From NCBI GenBank assembly GCA_963791325.1, contig CAWBRU010000006.1:62001-126000 (forward strand): a DNA stretch of 64,000 bases, written 5' to 3'. Numbering within the stretch: position 1 is the stretch's first letter; each line of letters starts with the position of its first letter. The position numbers and the translations under genes are program-made. This stretch comes from JBEVJK01 sp963791325 (GTDB lineage: Bacteria > Pseudomonadota > Alphaproteobacteria > Rhizobiales > Rhizobiaceae). Of this stretch, positions 8,502-17,507 are shown piece by piece. Below the pieces are notes generated by a model that did no database searches, was not told the origin of the DNA, and saw only the letters and a list, made by a program, of their open reading frames with translations.

Positions 8502-9858
8502 GCTTTTGCGGAGCACGCCGTTTCGGCTTGCCCTAACATTCGCGCTGCTGTTTGTGGTGGCGTTCATTCTGGCCGGCCTGATCGTCTATCAGCTGCTGCG
8601 AGTCGATCTATCCGACCATCTCGACGAGACCGTGAAGGGCACCTATTCGGTTGTCGCCGCGACCTATGCCGACGGCGACCTTGAGGATCTCGTGGCAGCT
8701 GTCAACAGCCATGCGGCCCTCAGCGACAGCAATGAGCAGCTGTTTTCCCTCGTGGATTCATCCGGCCGGCGGATTGCCGGAGACTTCACCGCGCCGGCTC
8801 GGGCAATGGGGTTTTCCTCCCTCGGCAGCGAGGAATTGCAAATCCCTGCGAAAGGAACGTACCGGACGCTCTCGGGCACGGTCGGCGACAACGTTCTGAC
8901 CGTCGCGCACAGCTATTCGGAAACCGAGGAGTTGGAGCAGATTATTATCATCAGCTTCGGTTGGGGCACCCTGATCATCTTCGGCCTTGCCGTTGTCGGT
9001 GGCGTGCTGCTTGCGTCCAGCGTCCAGCGGCGCCTGGATTCCATCGGCTCGACCATGGTCGACGTGTCCCACGGCAACCTTGATGCCCGAATCCCGCTGA
9101 TCGGCCGCGGTGACGATATCGATGAGGTGTCAGGTCAGGTCAACTCCGCCCTTGATCGTCTCTCGGCCCTCGTCGGCGGGATGAAGCAGGTCAGCGCCAA
9201 CATTGCTCACGACCTCAAGACCCCGCTCAATCGCCTTCAGATCATTCTGGAGGGCGCAGGTGAAAAGCTGGCGGCCGGCGAGGCGCTGGGCACAGAGCTC
9301 GACGAGGCACGGGATGAGTGCTTGCGCATCAATGGCACCTTTGAGGCCCTGCTGCGCATTGCTCAGATTGAGGCCGGCGCTCGCAAGGCTCGTTTCGCCA
9401 CGGTCGTGCTGCAGGACGTAGTTGACGATATCGGCGAAGCCTACATCGATGTTGCGGCAGACGCCGGCATGACGCTTACAATCGATATCGACACGAATGC
9501 AACAACGACAATCGAAGGCGACCGCCAGCTCTTACTGCAGATGCTTTCAAATCTGGTCGAGAACGCAATTCGCCATTGCCCCATGGGGTCTCGCATCTTG
9601 TTGGCTCTGGTGGCAACGCAAAATGACATTACCGTCAGTGTGGCCGACAATGGTCCGGGTATCCCTGCTGAGGAGCGCACCAAAGTCCTTCAACGTCTAT
9701 ACCGCCTTGAACAAAGCCGCACGACCGAGGGGTCTGGACTCGGATTGGCCATGGTCAAGGCGATCGTTGACCTTCATCACGCTGACCTTGAACTCGGCAG
9801 CAACGCCCCTGGATTGGTCGTGTCGGTCAGTTTTAGGCGCTCTGGCCCTCGGCCTTGA
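8488..9858 (+). CDS. Sensor histidine kinase (EnvZ/QseC class)
   Basis: A 456-residue membrane sensor kinase. Membrane helices at about 13-36 and 152-178 bracket a periplasmic sensing domain of about 115 residues; a HAMP linker follows (180-230). The phosphorylation H-box is IAHDLKTPL with His 241. N-box LSNLVENAIRH, G1 VADNGPGIP and G2 GSGLGLAMVKAI are all intact, so the enzyme should phosphorylate the regulator encoded just upstream. ATG at 8488 lies inside the end of that gene. The periplasmic domain matches no sensor family I can name; the co-located small exported and vWA proteins are candidates for its partners. Confidence 0.92.
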   Translation: MRRARLLRSTPFRLALTFALLFVVAFILAGLIVYQLLRVDLSDHLDETVKGTYSVVAATYADGDLEDLVAAVNSHAALSDSNEQLFSLVDSSGRRIAGDFTAPARAMGFSSLGSEELQIPAKGTYRTLSGTVGDNVLTVAHSYSETEELEQIIIISFGWGTLIIFGLAVVGGVLLASSVQRRLDSIGSTMVDVSHGNLDARIPLIGRGDDIDEVSGQVNSALDRLSALVGGMKQVSANIAHDLKTPLNRLQIILEGAGEKLAAGEALGTELDEARDECLRINGTFEALLRIAQIEAGARKARFATVVLQDVVDDIGEAYIDVAADAGMTLTIDIDTNATTTIEGDRQLLLQMLSNLVENAIRHCPMGSRILLALVATQNDITVSVADNGPGIPAEERTKVLQRLYRLEQSRTTEGSGLGLAMVKAIVDLHHADLELGSNAPGLVVSVSFRRSGPRP

Positions 9859-9909
9859 TTGTTCAGCCTCCCCGAATATGCTCGCAGTCAATCGTATGGG
9901 AGGCTTGCG

Positions 9910-11558
9910 GTGCTCTCACCACTCCGTGCTGTTCTCGTTTTATCCTTCCTTCTTACTCTTACCAATCTGACGAGTGCGGCCGACAGGGCGATCATTGTCT
10001 TGGATGCGTCAAATTCGATGTGGGGCCGCATCGACGGGCAGCCGAAGCTGGAGATCGCTCGGGACGTGTTGGAGACCGTCCTACACGCCGTGCCGGCGGC
10101 TACGGAACTCGGCTTTATGGCATATGGACACCGGCGCAAGGGGAGTTGCGACGACATCGAGCTTATCGTTCCTCCGGCCGCCGGCACCGGCGGCCTCATC
10201 ACGGCTGCCGCGAATACGCTAAGTTTCAAGGCAGGACCCCTCTCACTGCGGCCGTCAAACAGGCAGCCGAGGCCCTGCGCTACACGGAGGACGAGGGGAC
10301 CGTCATCCTGATTACCGACGGGCTGGAGACCTGCAACGCTGATCCCTGCGCGGCCGCCAAGGCGCTCGAAGCAGCAGGCGTCAACTTCACAGTGCATGTG
10401 GTCGGCTTCGGGTTGACGAAGGAGGAGGGACGCAAGGTGGCCTGCCTGGCCGAGAACACCGGCGGGCGCTACATCCAAGCCGCCAATGCACGCGAGCTGA
10501 CAGACGCGCTTGCTTCGACGGTGGCTGCCGAACCCCCACCCGCGCCGCCGCCTCCGCCCGAACCGGCGGCGAAACCCGCATTCAATTTCGCGCCCGACGC
10601 GGCGCTCACCGAAACCGGGCCGTCACTCGACCGGGATGCCGGCAACGCCTGGGAGATCTATAGGAGCAAACCGGGGGGCGGCCGCGGCGAGTGGGTCGGC
10701 ACCGAGTATGGCAACGACTATAAGACAACGCTGCAGCCTGGGGCCTACCAGGTCGTTGCTCGGCTTGGCGAAGCATCCGTCGAACACCAGGTGAGTATCG
10801 AGGCCGGCAGCGTTGCCAAGCCGCGTTTCGTTCTCAATGCCGGAACCCTGATCGTCACGCCGCTTGCCAGCGAAGGCGATGAACCGGACCGATCCGCTAC
10901 CGTCGAAATCGAGCATCCGGGAGGCGCGCGTGCGACAACCTACGGCCTTACCCGCATCGTCCTGCCTGCCGGAGAACAGAAGCTGACCGTGAAGATCGGC
11001 AGCGGCGCCGTGACGGAGACCGTGGCGGTGGGCGCCGGCGAAACGGTCGCGAGGAAAGTCGTGGTCGGCGTCGGCCACGTGGTTCTCAACGCCTTCTATG
11101 TGCCTGGGATGAAGGTCGAGGAGAGCGGGCTCGACGTCAAGATTTTCAAGGCTGCCAAGCGCATTGACGGCACACGCGAACAGATTGCCTATGGATTCGG
11201 AGCCGACAGTCGTCACGATGTTCCACCAGGCGAATATGTTCTGGTCGCGCGGATGGACCAGGCTGAGGCTGAGCAGCCGTTTACGATCAAATCGGGCGAA
11301 CAGAATGCGGCAGATGCGGTGCTGCAAGCCGGTGTGCTTGCAGTCAGCGCGCCTGCAGCCAAGCGTATCGTTGTCTACGGCGCTGCCAAGGACATCCAAG
11401 GCAAGCGCAAGGAGTTCGGCTCTGCCTACGATGCCAAGCATCAGACGACACTGCCTGCCGGAGACTATGCGGTGGTCGCCGAAGGGGCCGATGGGATAAG
11501 CAAAGAAAGGTCGGTCAGCGTCAGGGCGGGTGAGCGAACGGAACTGACCATCGAATAG
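9910..11558 (+). pseudogene. Exported von Willebrand factor A protein with C-terminal repeats, frameshifted
   Basis: Starts at GTG 9910 behind GGGAGG. Signal peptide VLVLSFLLTLTNLTSAA, then a vWA domain with MIDAS motif DASNSMW and later VILITDGLETC. The frame breaks at about 10231-10240, where one base appears to be missing: the upstream frame stops making sense after SFKA and the downstream frame resumes with TPLTAAVKQAAEAL. After the vWA domain comes a proline linker (PPPAPPPPPEP), then three or four beta-rich repeats of about 90-110 residues, each with 'G.Y..VA' (GAYQVVAR, GEYVLVAR, GDYAVVAE). Probably periplasmic or surface-attached. It follows the kinase gene by 51 bases and is likely part of that operon. 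If the indel is a sequencing error the gene is whole. Confidence 0.8.
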
Positions 11559-11569
11559 AGGACCGAACC

Positions 11570-11695
11570 ATGCCCACCTCGGGGCAGATCAAACAGCTGC
11601 TCTGTCGTGTGCTGGAGTTGGTCACCACTTTATCGCGTCACTCAGCGACCCCGGCCCCACTTGCCCCCGCCATTTTCGCTGCTTTTGGTGCCTGA
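11570..11695 (+). CDS. Possible small protein or broken gene start
   Basis: A 41-codon frame beginning ATG 11 bases after the vWA stop, with AGAGGA in front as ribosome site. It encodes an N-terminal amphipathic stretch (GQIKQLLCRVLELVTTLS) and an Ala/Pro-rich tail. The position and ribosome site suggest it is translated with the vWA gene, or that it is the opening of a longer gene now cut short. No family recognised. Confidence 0.3.
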   Translation: MPTSGQIKQLLCRVLELVTTLSRHSATPAPLAPAIFAAFGA

Positions 11696-11704
11696 ACGGT
11701 TCGC

Positions 11705-12118
11705 CTATCTCGACTCGGCCACGGCGACCTGGCCGCTGCGGCTGACGGTGCAGTCGATACGCGCCTGGCGCGTCTCGATCCCGTACTTGCGCCGATAATC
11801 GACTTTTACCTTGAGCCGCGCGTTGCGCTGGCCCATCCAGCCGCGCTGGACCGGCCGAAGCAATCCGGTCGAGACGCCGATCGGATTGAACTGCTGTGCC
11901 CACTCGGAGATCGCACCGTTGCAAGCGGCTACGGTGGAGTCGACGGCATCCGGCGAGAGATCAAAAATCCCCGCCCTCGACTGATCGTAAGCAGGGTTCG
12001 CCCGCCCTTGGGAAGGTGCCCCCTTCTCTCCGAACGGATGCTGATAATCGCCCGCGACAGCCGCGCAGGGAGCCGAGAGTGCCAGAAAGAAGAGGGATAT
12101 CGCCCTGAATGTGCGCAT
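11705..12118 (-). CDS. Exported hypothetical protein
   Basis: 137 residues with a Sec signal peptide (1-22, ISLFFLALSAPCAAVAG). The mature protein contains AGIFDLSPDAVDSTVAACNGAI and later KVDYRRKYGIETRQARIDCTV, two cysteines likely paired in the periplasm. The start at 12118 fits the signal peptide. It converges on the vWA gene, with about 10-150 bases between stops depending on whether the small frame at 11570 is real. Function unknown; it looks like a typical short alphaproteobacterial exported protein with conserved beta strands. Confidence 0.65.
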   Translation of the reverse strand: MRTFRAISLFFLALSAPCAAVAGDYQHPFGEKGAPSQGRANPAYDQSRAGIFDLSPDAVDSTVAACNGAISEWAQQFNPIGVSTGLLRPVQRGWMGQRNARLKVKVDYRRKYGIETRQARIDCTVSRSGQVAVAESR

Positions 12119-12195
12119 GGTGTTTTGCCCTTTGCCCGTTGTTTTTCTGAGAAGCCACGAATTCGGAAAGGCCGGAGTTTCAAACCGAATGCAAT

Positions 12196-12259
12196 TCGAG
12201 GAAAAGTGGACGCGACTTCCCGTCCGGACCTGCGGAAAAACAAAGACTTAAAGGGAGCG
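12196..12259. repeat. Rhizobial-type intergenic palindromic repeat
   Basis: The stretch containing GAAAAGTGGACGCGAC, then CCCGTCCGGACCTGCGG, then AAAACAAAGACTTAAAGGG resembles the short repeat family (GGAAAAGTG...TTTTCCGTCCGGA...GCG.AAAACAAAGA) that I recall scattered between genes in Mesorhizobium and relatives. It lies between two convergent or diverging units and encodes nothing. The identification is from memory of the pattern, with no alignment. Confidence 0.4.
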
Positions 12260-12446
12260 CCAAGGAAACGGTGAGCCGCTTTAGGCGTGCAAGGCGAGAT
12301 GAAGTTCGGGTGTGAGACGGCGAGTGAGCCGCCGGGCGCCTGCACCGACCGCCATGGGGTTGCGGCCGAACGGTGCGCATCGCGCGGAGCACGACGTCTT
12401 CGTCACGATACCGCCGTCGGAGACTACGGCTTGTTGAGCCCCCTCA

Positions 12447-13577
12447 TCAGCGCCTCTCCGACGACCATGGGAAATCGACGTAGCGGGTACGGGTATCGTA
12501 GCAGATGTTGCCGTACATCTTCAGGTAAGAGTCCCGTCGTGCTTTGTCAGCGTAGACCGAGGCCGGATCGGCCAGGTCGGCCTCATAGCTCGCCAGGTTC
12601 TCTGCAGTGAGGGCGCGCGGCAGAATGTCCATCGCTTGCGGTACGCTCTTGCCTTCCAGCCAATCCGCGGCGAGCTGACCAAGCGCGTAGGCAAAGACCG
12701 GCGAGTTGAGGCTGATGCTCGCCTTATACGCGCTTCCTGCCTTCTTCAATTCGGCAATGGCGTCGGGCTCGCCGTCTATGCCTCCAAGAAACTGGTCCGC
12801 TCGCTCTTTGCCCGCCTGACGCAGCGCATCGAGTGCGCCGAGCACTACGGTGTCGGCTCCGAGAACGACGTCAACGTCCGGATTCGCCAGCAAGATGGTA
12901 TCCATCGTCTTTTGCCCGCCCTCTCGGTTGACGGTCACCGGAGAGATGTCGGCCACGATTGTCACCTCGGGCATGTCTTTGAGCGAATCGCGGATCGCCG
13001 CGAAGCGCGGAGCCAGGAACTGAAGGCTGTCGTGGGTGAGAATCACGACATTGGCCTTCCCGCCCAGCTTGTCCTTGATGTAGGCTGCGGCAGCGTCTCC
13101 CAGCGTCTTTCCCGTAAGATACTGCGGCGCGTTGAGGATCGTCGTAGCCGGCGGCGGAACGATGGTTCCCACGTACTCTCCGGCAGCTATGAGGCTGCGC
13201 AGAGACGGAGCGACGGAGCCGGGGTCGATAGGCGCCACCACGACGGCGCCGACCTTCTTGCTCCGCAATTCTTCGATCTGCTCGATCATCTTGGCGCCAT
13301 CGTTGTTGGCAAGAGCAACACGGTATTGAAGTCCCCGATCGGCGGCTGCCATCTTCAGGCCTCGGCTGACACCCTGCATAAACTCCCGCTCGTTGTCTTG
13401 GGCGAAGGCGAGCACCTTTTCCAGCCCCGGCGGTGCTGCGCACGGCGGAGCTGCAGGATCGAATGCCGGCAGGATCACGGGCTCCGTCAGTCCGTTCGGA
13501 GCTGTCTGGGCAAAGACCGAGGCGCAGGCGGCCATGCCGACAGAAACGGCGAGGCATAGGCTCTTCGAGGCGGACAT
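12447..13577 (-). CDS. Periplasmic sugar-type substrate-binding protein (Peripla_BP_4)
   Basis: A 376-residue protein with signal peptide (1-23, ending SVFAQ) and a two-lobed periplasmic binding fold: EFMQGVSRGLKMAAADRG, KKVGAVVVAPIDPGSVAP and ANPDVDVVLGADTVVLGAL are typical of the ribose/galactose-binding class. Near the C-terminus, YALGQLAADWLEGK matches the same family. The start at 13577 is chosen for the signal peptide. It begins 10 bases after the stop of a histidine kinase gene and no permease or ATPase is nearby, so it more likely delivers a ligand signal to that kinase than feeds a transporter (inference). Confidence 0.85.
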   Translation of the reverse strand: MSASKSLCLAVSVGMAACASVFAQTAPNGLTEPVILPAFDPAAPPCAAPPGLEKVLAFAQDNEREFMQGVSRGLKMAAADRGLQYRVALANNDGAKMIEQIEELRSKKVGAVVVAPIDPGSVAPSLRSLIAAGEYVGTIVPPPATTILNAPQYLTGKTLGDAAAAYIKDKLGGKANVVILTHDSLQFLAPRFAAIRDSLKDMPEVTIVADISPVTVNREGGQKTMDTILLANPDVDVVLGADTVVLGALDALRQAGKERADQFLGGIDGEPDAIAELKKAGSAYKASISLNSPVFAYALGQLAADWLEGKSVPQAMDILPRALTAENLASYEADLADPASVYADKARRDSYLKMYGNICYDTRTRYVDFPWSSERR

Positions 13578-13587
13578 GCAGATGACC

Positions 13588-15078
13588 TCACTGCTCGAGC
13601 GGTTGCAGCTCGATCTTAGGATGATCGGGGAAGGTGAGAACAAACGAAGTGCCGGCGCCGAGCTGGGACGTTACCGCAATCTGCCCGTCCAAATTGCGAA
13701 CCAGCCGCTGGACGAAGGCGAGGCCTATTCCTTCACCTGGCTGGTCCTGCGATCCCGAGCGGGTGAATATGTCGAAGACTGCGGGCAGGTCTCGCTCTGC
13801 GATGCCGCGTCCATTGTCGATGATCTCGATCCGATACCGGCGCTCGCCGGAGGGATGCGCGCTGATTCCTATCTTGAGCGGCCGCTCGCGCGACCGGTAC
13901 TTCACCGCATTGTCAAGCAGGTTGCCGATGATCTGCTCGAGCGAGAGCCGGTCGGTGATGATATGCGAGACGTCGATGTCGAATGTGACCGTGCCGTCAG
14001 CCTCTGAGATCTGGTGACGGACGGTGTCCACGCTCGCACGGATCAGCTGCTCCAGGTCGAGTTGTTGAAGATCCAGTGAGCGACGCCCTTCGCGCGACAG
14101 CCGCAGGATCGCGTTGATCAGCCCATCCATCTTTCGGGTCGATGAGCGAATGAAGCCGATCGCTTCCGGCATGTCCTCTGCGGCGACGGTCGCGAGCTTC
14201 TGACGCAGGGGGGTCGAGATCCCACCTTCCGGGGCGGTACCGATCAGATCCTGCAGTTCCCGTGCGCTTTGGTCCAGTTCGCCGGCGAAGCCCATGATGT
14301 TGACCAGCGGAGCCCGAAGGTCGTGGGTGACAATATGCGCAAAGCGTTGGATCTCGTCATTGGCGCGCGCCAGATCGGATGTACGCCGCTTCACGCGATC
14401 TTCGAGCTGCGCATTGATCTCAGCCACCTCGTCGCGGGCATTCGCGAGTTCCCTGGTGTATCGGCGGGCGGCGACAACAGCGAGGCTGACCACGGCAACG
14501 ATGACTATACCGCCCAGGATCGAGGCAGATCTAAGCCAAGCCGCGCTTCGACGCTCTTCGGCCGCCGCAGCTGTCAGTCGCTCGTCCGCGGCCCGGATGA
14601 TCCCTGCAAAGAAGACATTCGCCTCGTCCATCAGCGCCTTGCCGAGATTTTTGTTGAACGTGGCCAACGCCTGGTCGTCGCGGCGCGCCTTCTTGAGAGC
14701 GATCGACTCGTCCATTTCGGCGAACTTGTCTCGGACGACGTCGTTCAAATGCGAGGCAGCCGGCGCGTTGTATGACTTCAACTCGTCGATCACGCCGGTC
14801 AATCGGCGTTGAGCCAAGGTCTTGGCTGTATCGTAGGGCGCCAGGTAGATCTCGTTCCCCGAGACGAGGTAGCCGCGCTGGCTGGACTCGGCAGCCTGGA
14901 TCGCGTTGCGAAGCTCGACCGCGGCTGAACGAGCGTCGCGCGCTGCAACCACGCGCGTGAAATAGACCTGTGCCTGTTCGCTCAGCCAGAACGTCATGGC
15001 AACGATGCTCAACAGGGCGGCAAGCGCGACGATCAGCGAGACCGTGGTCGTCGGAACGATGGAGCGGTTGGTGGCCAT
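13588..15078 (-). CDS. CHASE3-type membrane sensor histidine kinase
   Basis: About 496 residues. An N-terminal membrane helix (about 10-35) is followed by a CHASE3-like helical periplasmic domain containing AAESSQRGYLVSGNE, a second helix near 185-205, a short coiled coil, and a kinase core. The H-box is IVTHDLRAPLVNI, N-box IIGNLLDNAVKY, G1 IIDNGRGI, and G2 GEGIGLAFVQRL; all are intact. Start ATG 15078 has GAAG seven bases ahead; 15099 is an alternative. There is no response regulator next to it; the downstream partner is a periplasmic binding protein gene ten bases away. It probably reports a ligand bound by that protein to a regulator elsewhere. Confidence 0.85.
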   Translation of the reverse strand: MATNRSIVPTTTVSLIVALAALLSIVAMTFWLSEQAQVYFTRVVAARDARSAAVELRNAIQAAESSQRGYLVSGNEIYLAPYDTAKTLAQRRLTGVIDELKSYNAPAASHLNDVVRDKFAEMDESIALKKARRDDQALATFNKNLGKALMDEANVFFAGIIRAADERLTAAAAEERRSAAWLRSASILGGIVIVAVVSLAVVAARRYTRELANARDEVAEINAQLEDRVKRRTSDLARANDEIQRFAHIVTHDLRAPLVNIMGFAGELDQSARELQDLIGTAPEGGISTPLRQKLATVAAEDMPEAIGFIRSSTRKMDGLINAILRLSREGRRSLDLQQLDLEQLIRASVDTVRHQISEADGTVTFDIDVSHIITDRLSLEQIIGNLLDNAVKYRSRERPLKIGISAHPSGERRYRIEIIDNGRGIAERDLPAVFDIFTRSGSQDQPGEGIGLAFVQRLVRNLDGQIAVTSQLGAGTSFVLTFPDHPKIELQPLEQ

Positions 15079-15268
15079 CTTTTGACTTCTAGGGCACATG
15101 GTCAGGCTTGGCCAATGCTCCTGCGCGTCGGGTGCCCCGAGCTAGCTGGCAAGAATGAACCAGAGCCTTCGAGAAACGCCGAGCCGGAAACGGACTTTCA
15201 GAGACCTCGCAATGGCACAAACTGACCCAAGACAGCTGACAACCAAGACTTGGAAGGGTCTATGTCTT

Positions 15269-16283
15269 TCAAAAAGCTCCGGCGACCGGGGTGCTGATCA
15301 CCGCGGCGCAGTCGCCGACCTTGATCAGGCCCGGGAAGTGCCGGGCCGTCAGCATGCCCGATATCTTGGCCCGGATCTCATGGGGTGGCCGGCCCGTGCG
15401 CTCGATCGGATGGATTCGCGCTACCGCCTGGCCTTCGCCAACCGCTTCGCCGAGATCGACCATGGTCTCGATCATGCCCTCATCTTCGGCGAAGGCGAAG
15501 CAGTCGCCCGACGGCATATCCAACCACTGGGTTGAAGTCTTCTCGACCGCACCACGAACAATGCCTGCGTGACGAAGCAGATTGACAATGCCGCGCCGAG
15601 CAATGCGCACGGTTGCGGCGCGAGAGGTCCCGCCGCCGCCGAGTTCGGTGGTGACGAAGATCTTGCCCATCTCCTCGGCCGCGGTGTCGATACATGCCGA
15701 CCGCGTCGATCTCGATCATACGCATCGAGAACGGCGCCGAAAAAGCCTCGACCGCGGCGAAAGCCTTCTGCTTCCTGCGCCTTGTCCGGCAGCGCGTGCG
15801 CCGCGCAGAAAGGCACGAAGTCCAGCGTCTTGCCGCCGGAGTGGAAGTCGAGCGACGATGTCGGCGCGCGGCAGCAGTTCACGCTGGAAATAGTCGGCGA
15901 TCTTTTCCGTCACCGTGCCGTCCGGCCTGCCTGGAAAGCTGCGGTTCATATTGCCCTGATCGATCGGCGACGTGCGCGTGCCCGCGCGGAAGGCCGGGTA
16001 GTTCATCGCCGGCACGATGATGACAGTGCCCGCGACATTGCTCGGATCGAGCGAACGCAGCGAGTTCGTAAAGCGCCAACGGGCCCTCATACTCGTCGCC
16101 GTGATTGCCGCCCGTCAGCAGTGCCGTCGATCCCTTGCCGTTGCGGATGACGCAAACCGGGATCATCACCGAACCCCAGGCGGAGTCGTCGCGGCTGTAG
16201 GGCAGGCGGAGGAAGCCGTGCTGGACGCCGTCGCGCTCGAAGTCGACGGTCGGCGCGATCGGCGACGGGCGCAGAACCGACAT
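15269..16283 (-). pseudogene. eutE: eutE/doeB: N-acetyl-diaminobutyrate deacetylase, multiply frameshifted
   Basis: Zn-dependent succinylglutamate-desuccinylase/aspartoacylase-type enzyme of ectoine catabolism, which removes the acetyl group from N-acetyl-L-2,4-diaminobutyrate. ATG 16283 opens the frame; Zn motif GGNHGDEYEGP is present, then the frame shifts near 16060, near 15880 and again near 15690. Across the frames the expected order is visible: TSPIDQGNMNRSFPG, LDFHSGGKTLDFVPF, and the C-terminal ITELGGGGTS-like stretch (VTTELGGGGTSRA) to the stop at 15269. It starts 5 bases after eutD, as in rhizobial eut operons. Either a decayed gene or a badly called sequence. Confidence 0.75.
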
Positions 16284-16288
16284 GGGCC

Positions 16289-17471
16289 TCAGTCCTTCAC
16301 GAACAGCTTGCGCGGCACATTCGCCAGGCATTCGACGCCGGTTTCGGTCACCAGGATCGATTCGGTGATCTCCAGCCCCATTGTCCTCGAGCCAGAGACC
16401 GGTCATGAAATGGAAGGTCATGCCGGGCTTGAGCTCCGTCCGGTCGCCGGGACGCAGGCTCATGGTCCGCTCGCCCCAGTCCGGCGGATAGCGAGAGACC
16501 GATCGGATACCCGGTGCGGTTGTCCTTGACGATGCCGTGCTTTTTCAGCACGGCGAAGAAGGCATTGGCGATGTCCTCGCAGGCATTCCCCGGCTTTGCG
16601 GCGGCAAGTCCGGCCTCCATGCCTTCCAGGGTCGCCTTCTCGGCATCGAGGAAGGCCTGTGTCGGCTTGCCGAGGAAAACGGTGCGCGACAGCGGGCAGT
16701 GGTAGCGATTGTAGCAGCCGGCGATCTCGAAGAAGGTGCCCTCGCCCGCCTTCATCGGCTTGTCGTCCCAGGTAAGATGCGGCGCCGAGGCATCCGCGCC
16801 TGACGGCAGCAGCGGCACGATCGCCGGATAGTCGCCGCCGATTCCGTCAACGCCGCGGGTGCCGGCATCGTAGATCTCTGCGACCAGGTCGCATTTGCGC
16901 ATGCCGACTTCGACCTTGTCGATGATGCGCTGATGCATGGCTTCGACGATGCGGGCCGCCTTGCGCATGTAGTCGATCTCGGTCGGGCTCTTTACGGCCC
17001 GCTGCCAGTTGACCAGTGCGGTGGCGTCGACGAAACGGGCAGTTGGGCAAGTGCTGCTGCAAGGAGGCGAAGGCGGCGGCAGAGAACCAGTAATTGTCCA
17101 TCTCGACGCCGATGGTGAGCTTGTCCCAGCCGGCGGTCCGAGAGCACTGTCGACAGATAGTCCATCGGGTGGCGCTCGGTCGACTGAACATAGTGGTCGG
17201 GGTAGCCGACGATATTGTCGTGCGCGAGGTATGCGGTGCGCTTGGCGCCGTTGGCATCCTGGCCGCGGCCGTACCAGACCGGCTCGCCTGCAGGAGGCAC
17301 GATGACCGCCTGATGCACATAGAAGGACCAGCCGTCATAGCCGGTCAGCCAAGCCATGTTGGAGGGATCGCTGACGATCAGCAGATCGACCCCCTTGGCC
17401 TCCATGGCGCTCCGCGTCTTGGCGAGGCGATCGGCATATTCGCTCCGCGAGAATTTCAGGTTTGGCTGCAT
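16289..17471 (-). pseudogene. eutD: eutD/doeA: ectoine hydrolase (M24-like), multiply frameshifted
   Basis: M24-peptidase-fold enzyme that opens the ectoine ring to N-acetyl-diaminobutyrate. It begins MQPNLKFSRSEYADRLAKT with the recognisable creatinase-like N-domain (SNMAWLTGYDGWSFY, GRGQDANGAKRTAYL). The frame is lost near 17145, recovered in others near 17045, and then a long clean stretch (16968 to about 16480) contains GEGTFFEIAGCYNRYHCP, typical of the ectoine hydrolase active-site region. Further shifts near 16480 and 16385 lead to the end ETGVECLANVPRKLF. It lies 36 bases after eutC. At least four indels are needed to read through. Confidence 0.8.
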
Positions 17472-17507
17472 GTTTGGTCCTCGTCTGTCGGGCCTTGCGG
17501 CCGGGCA

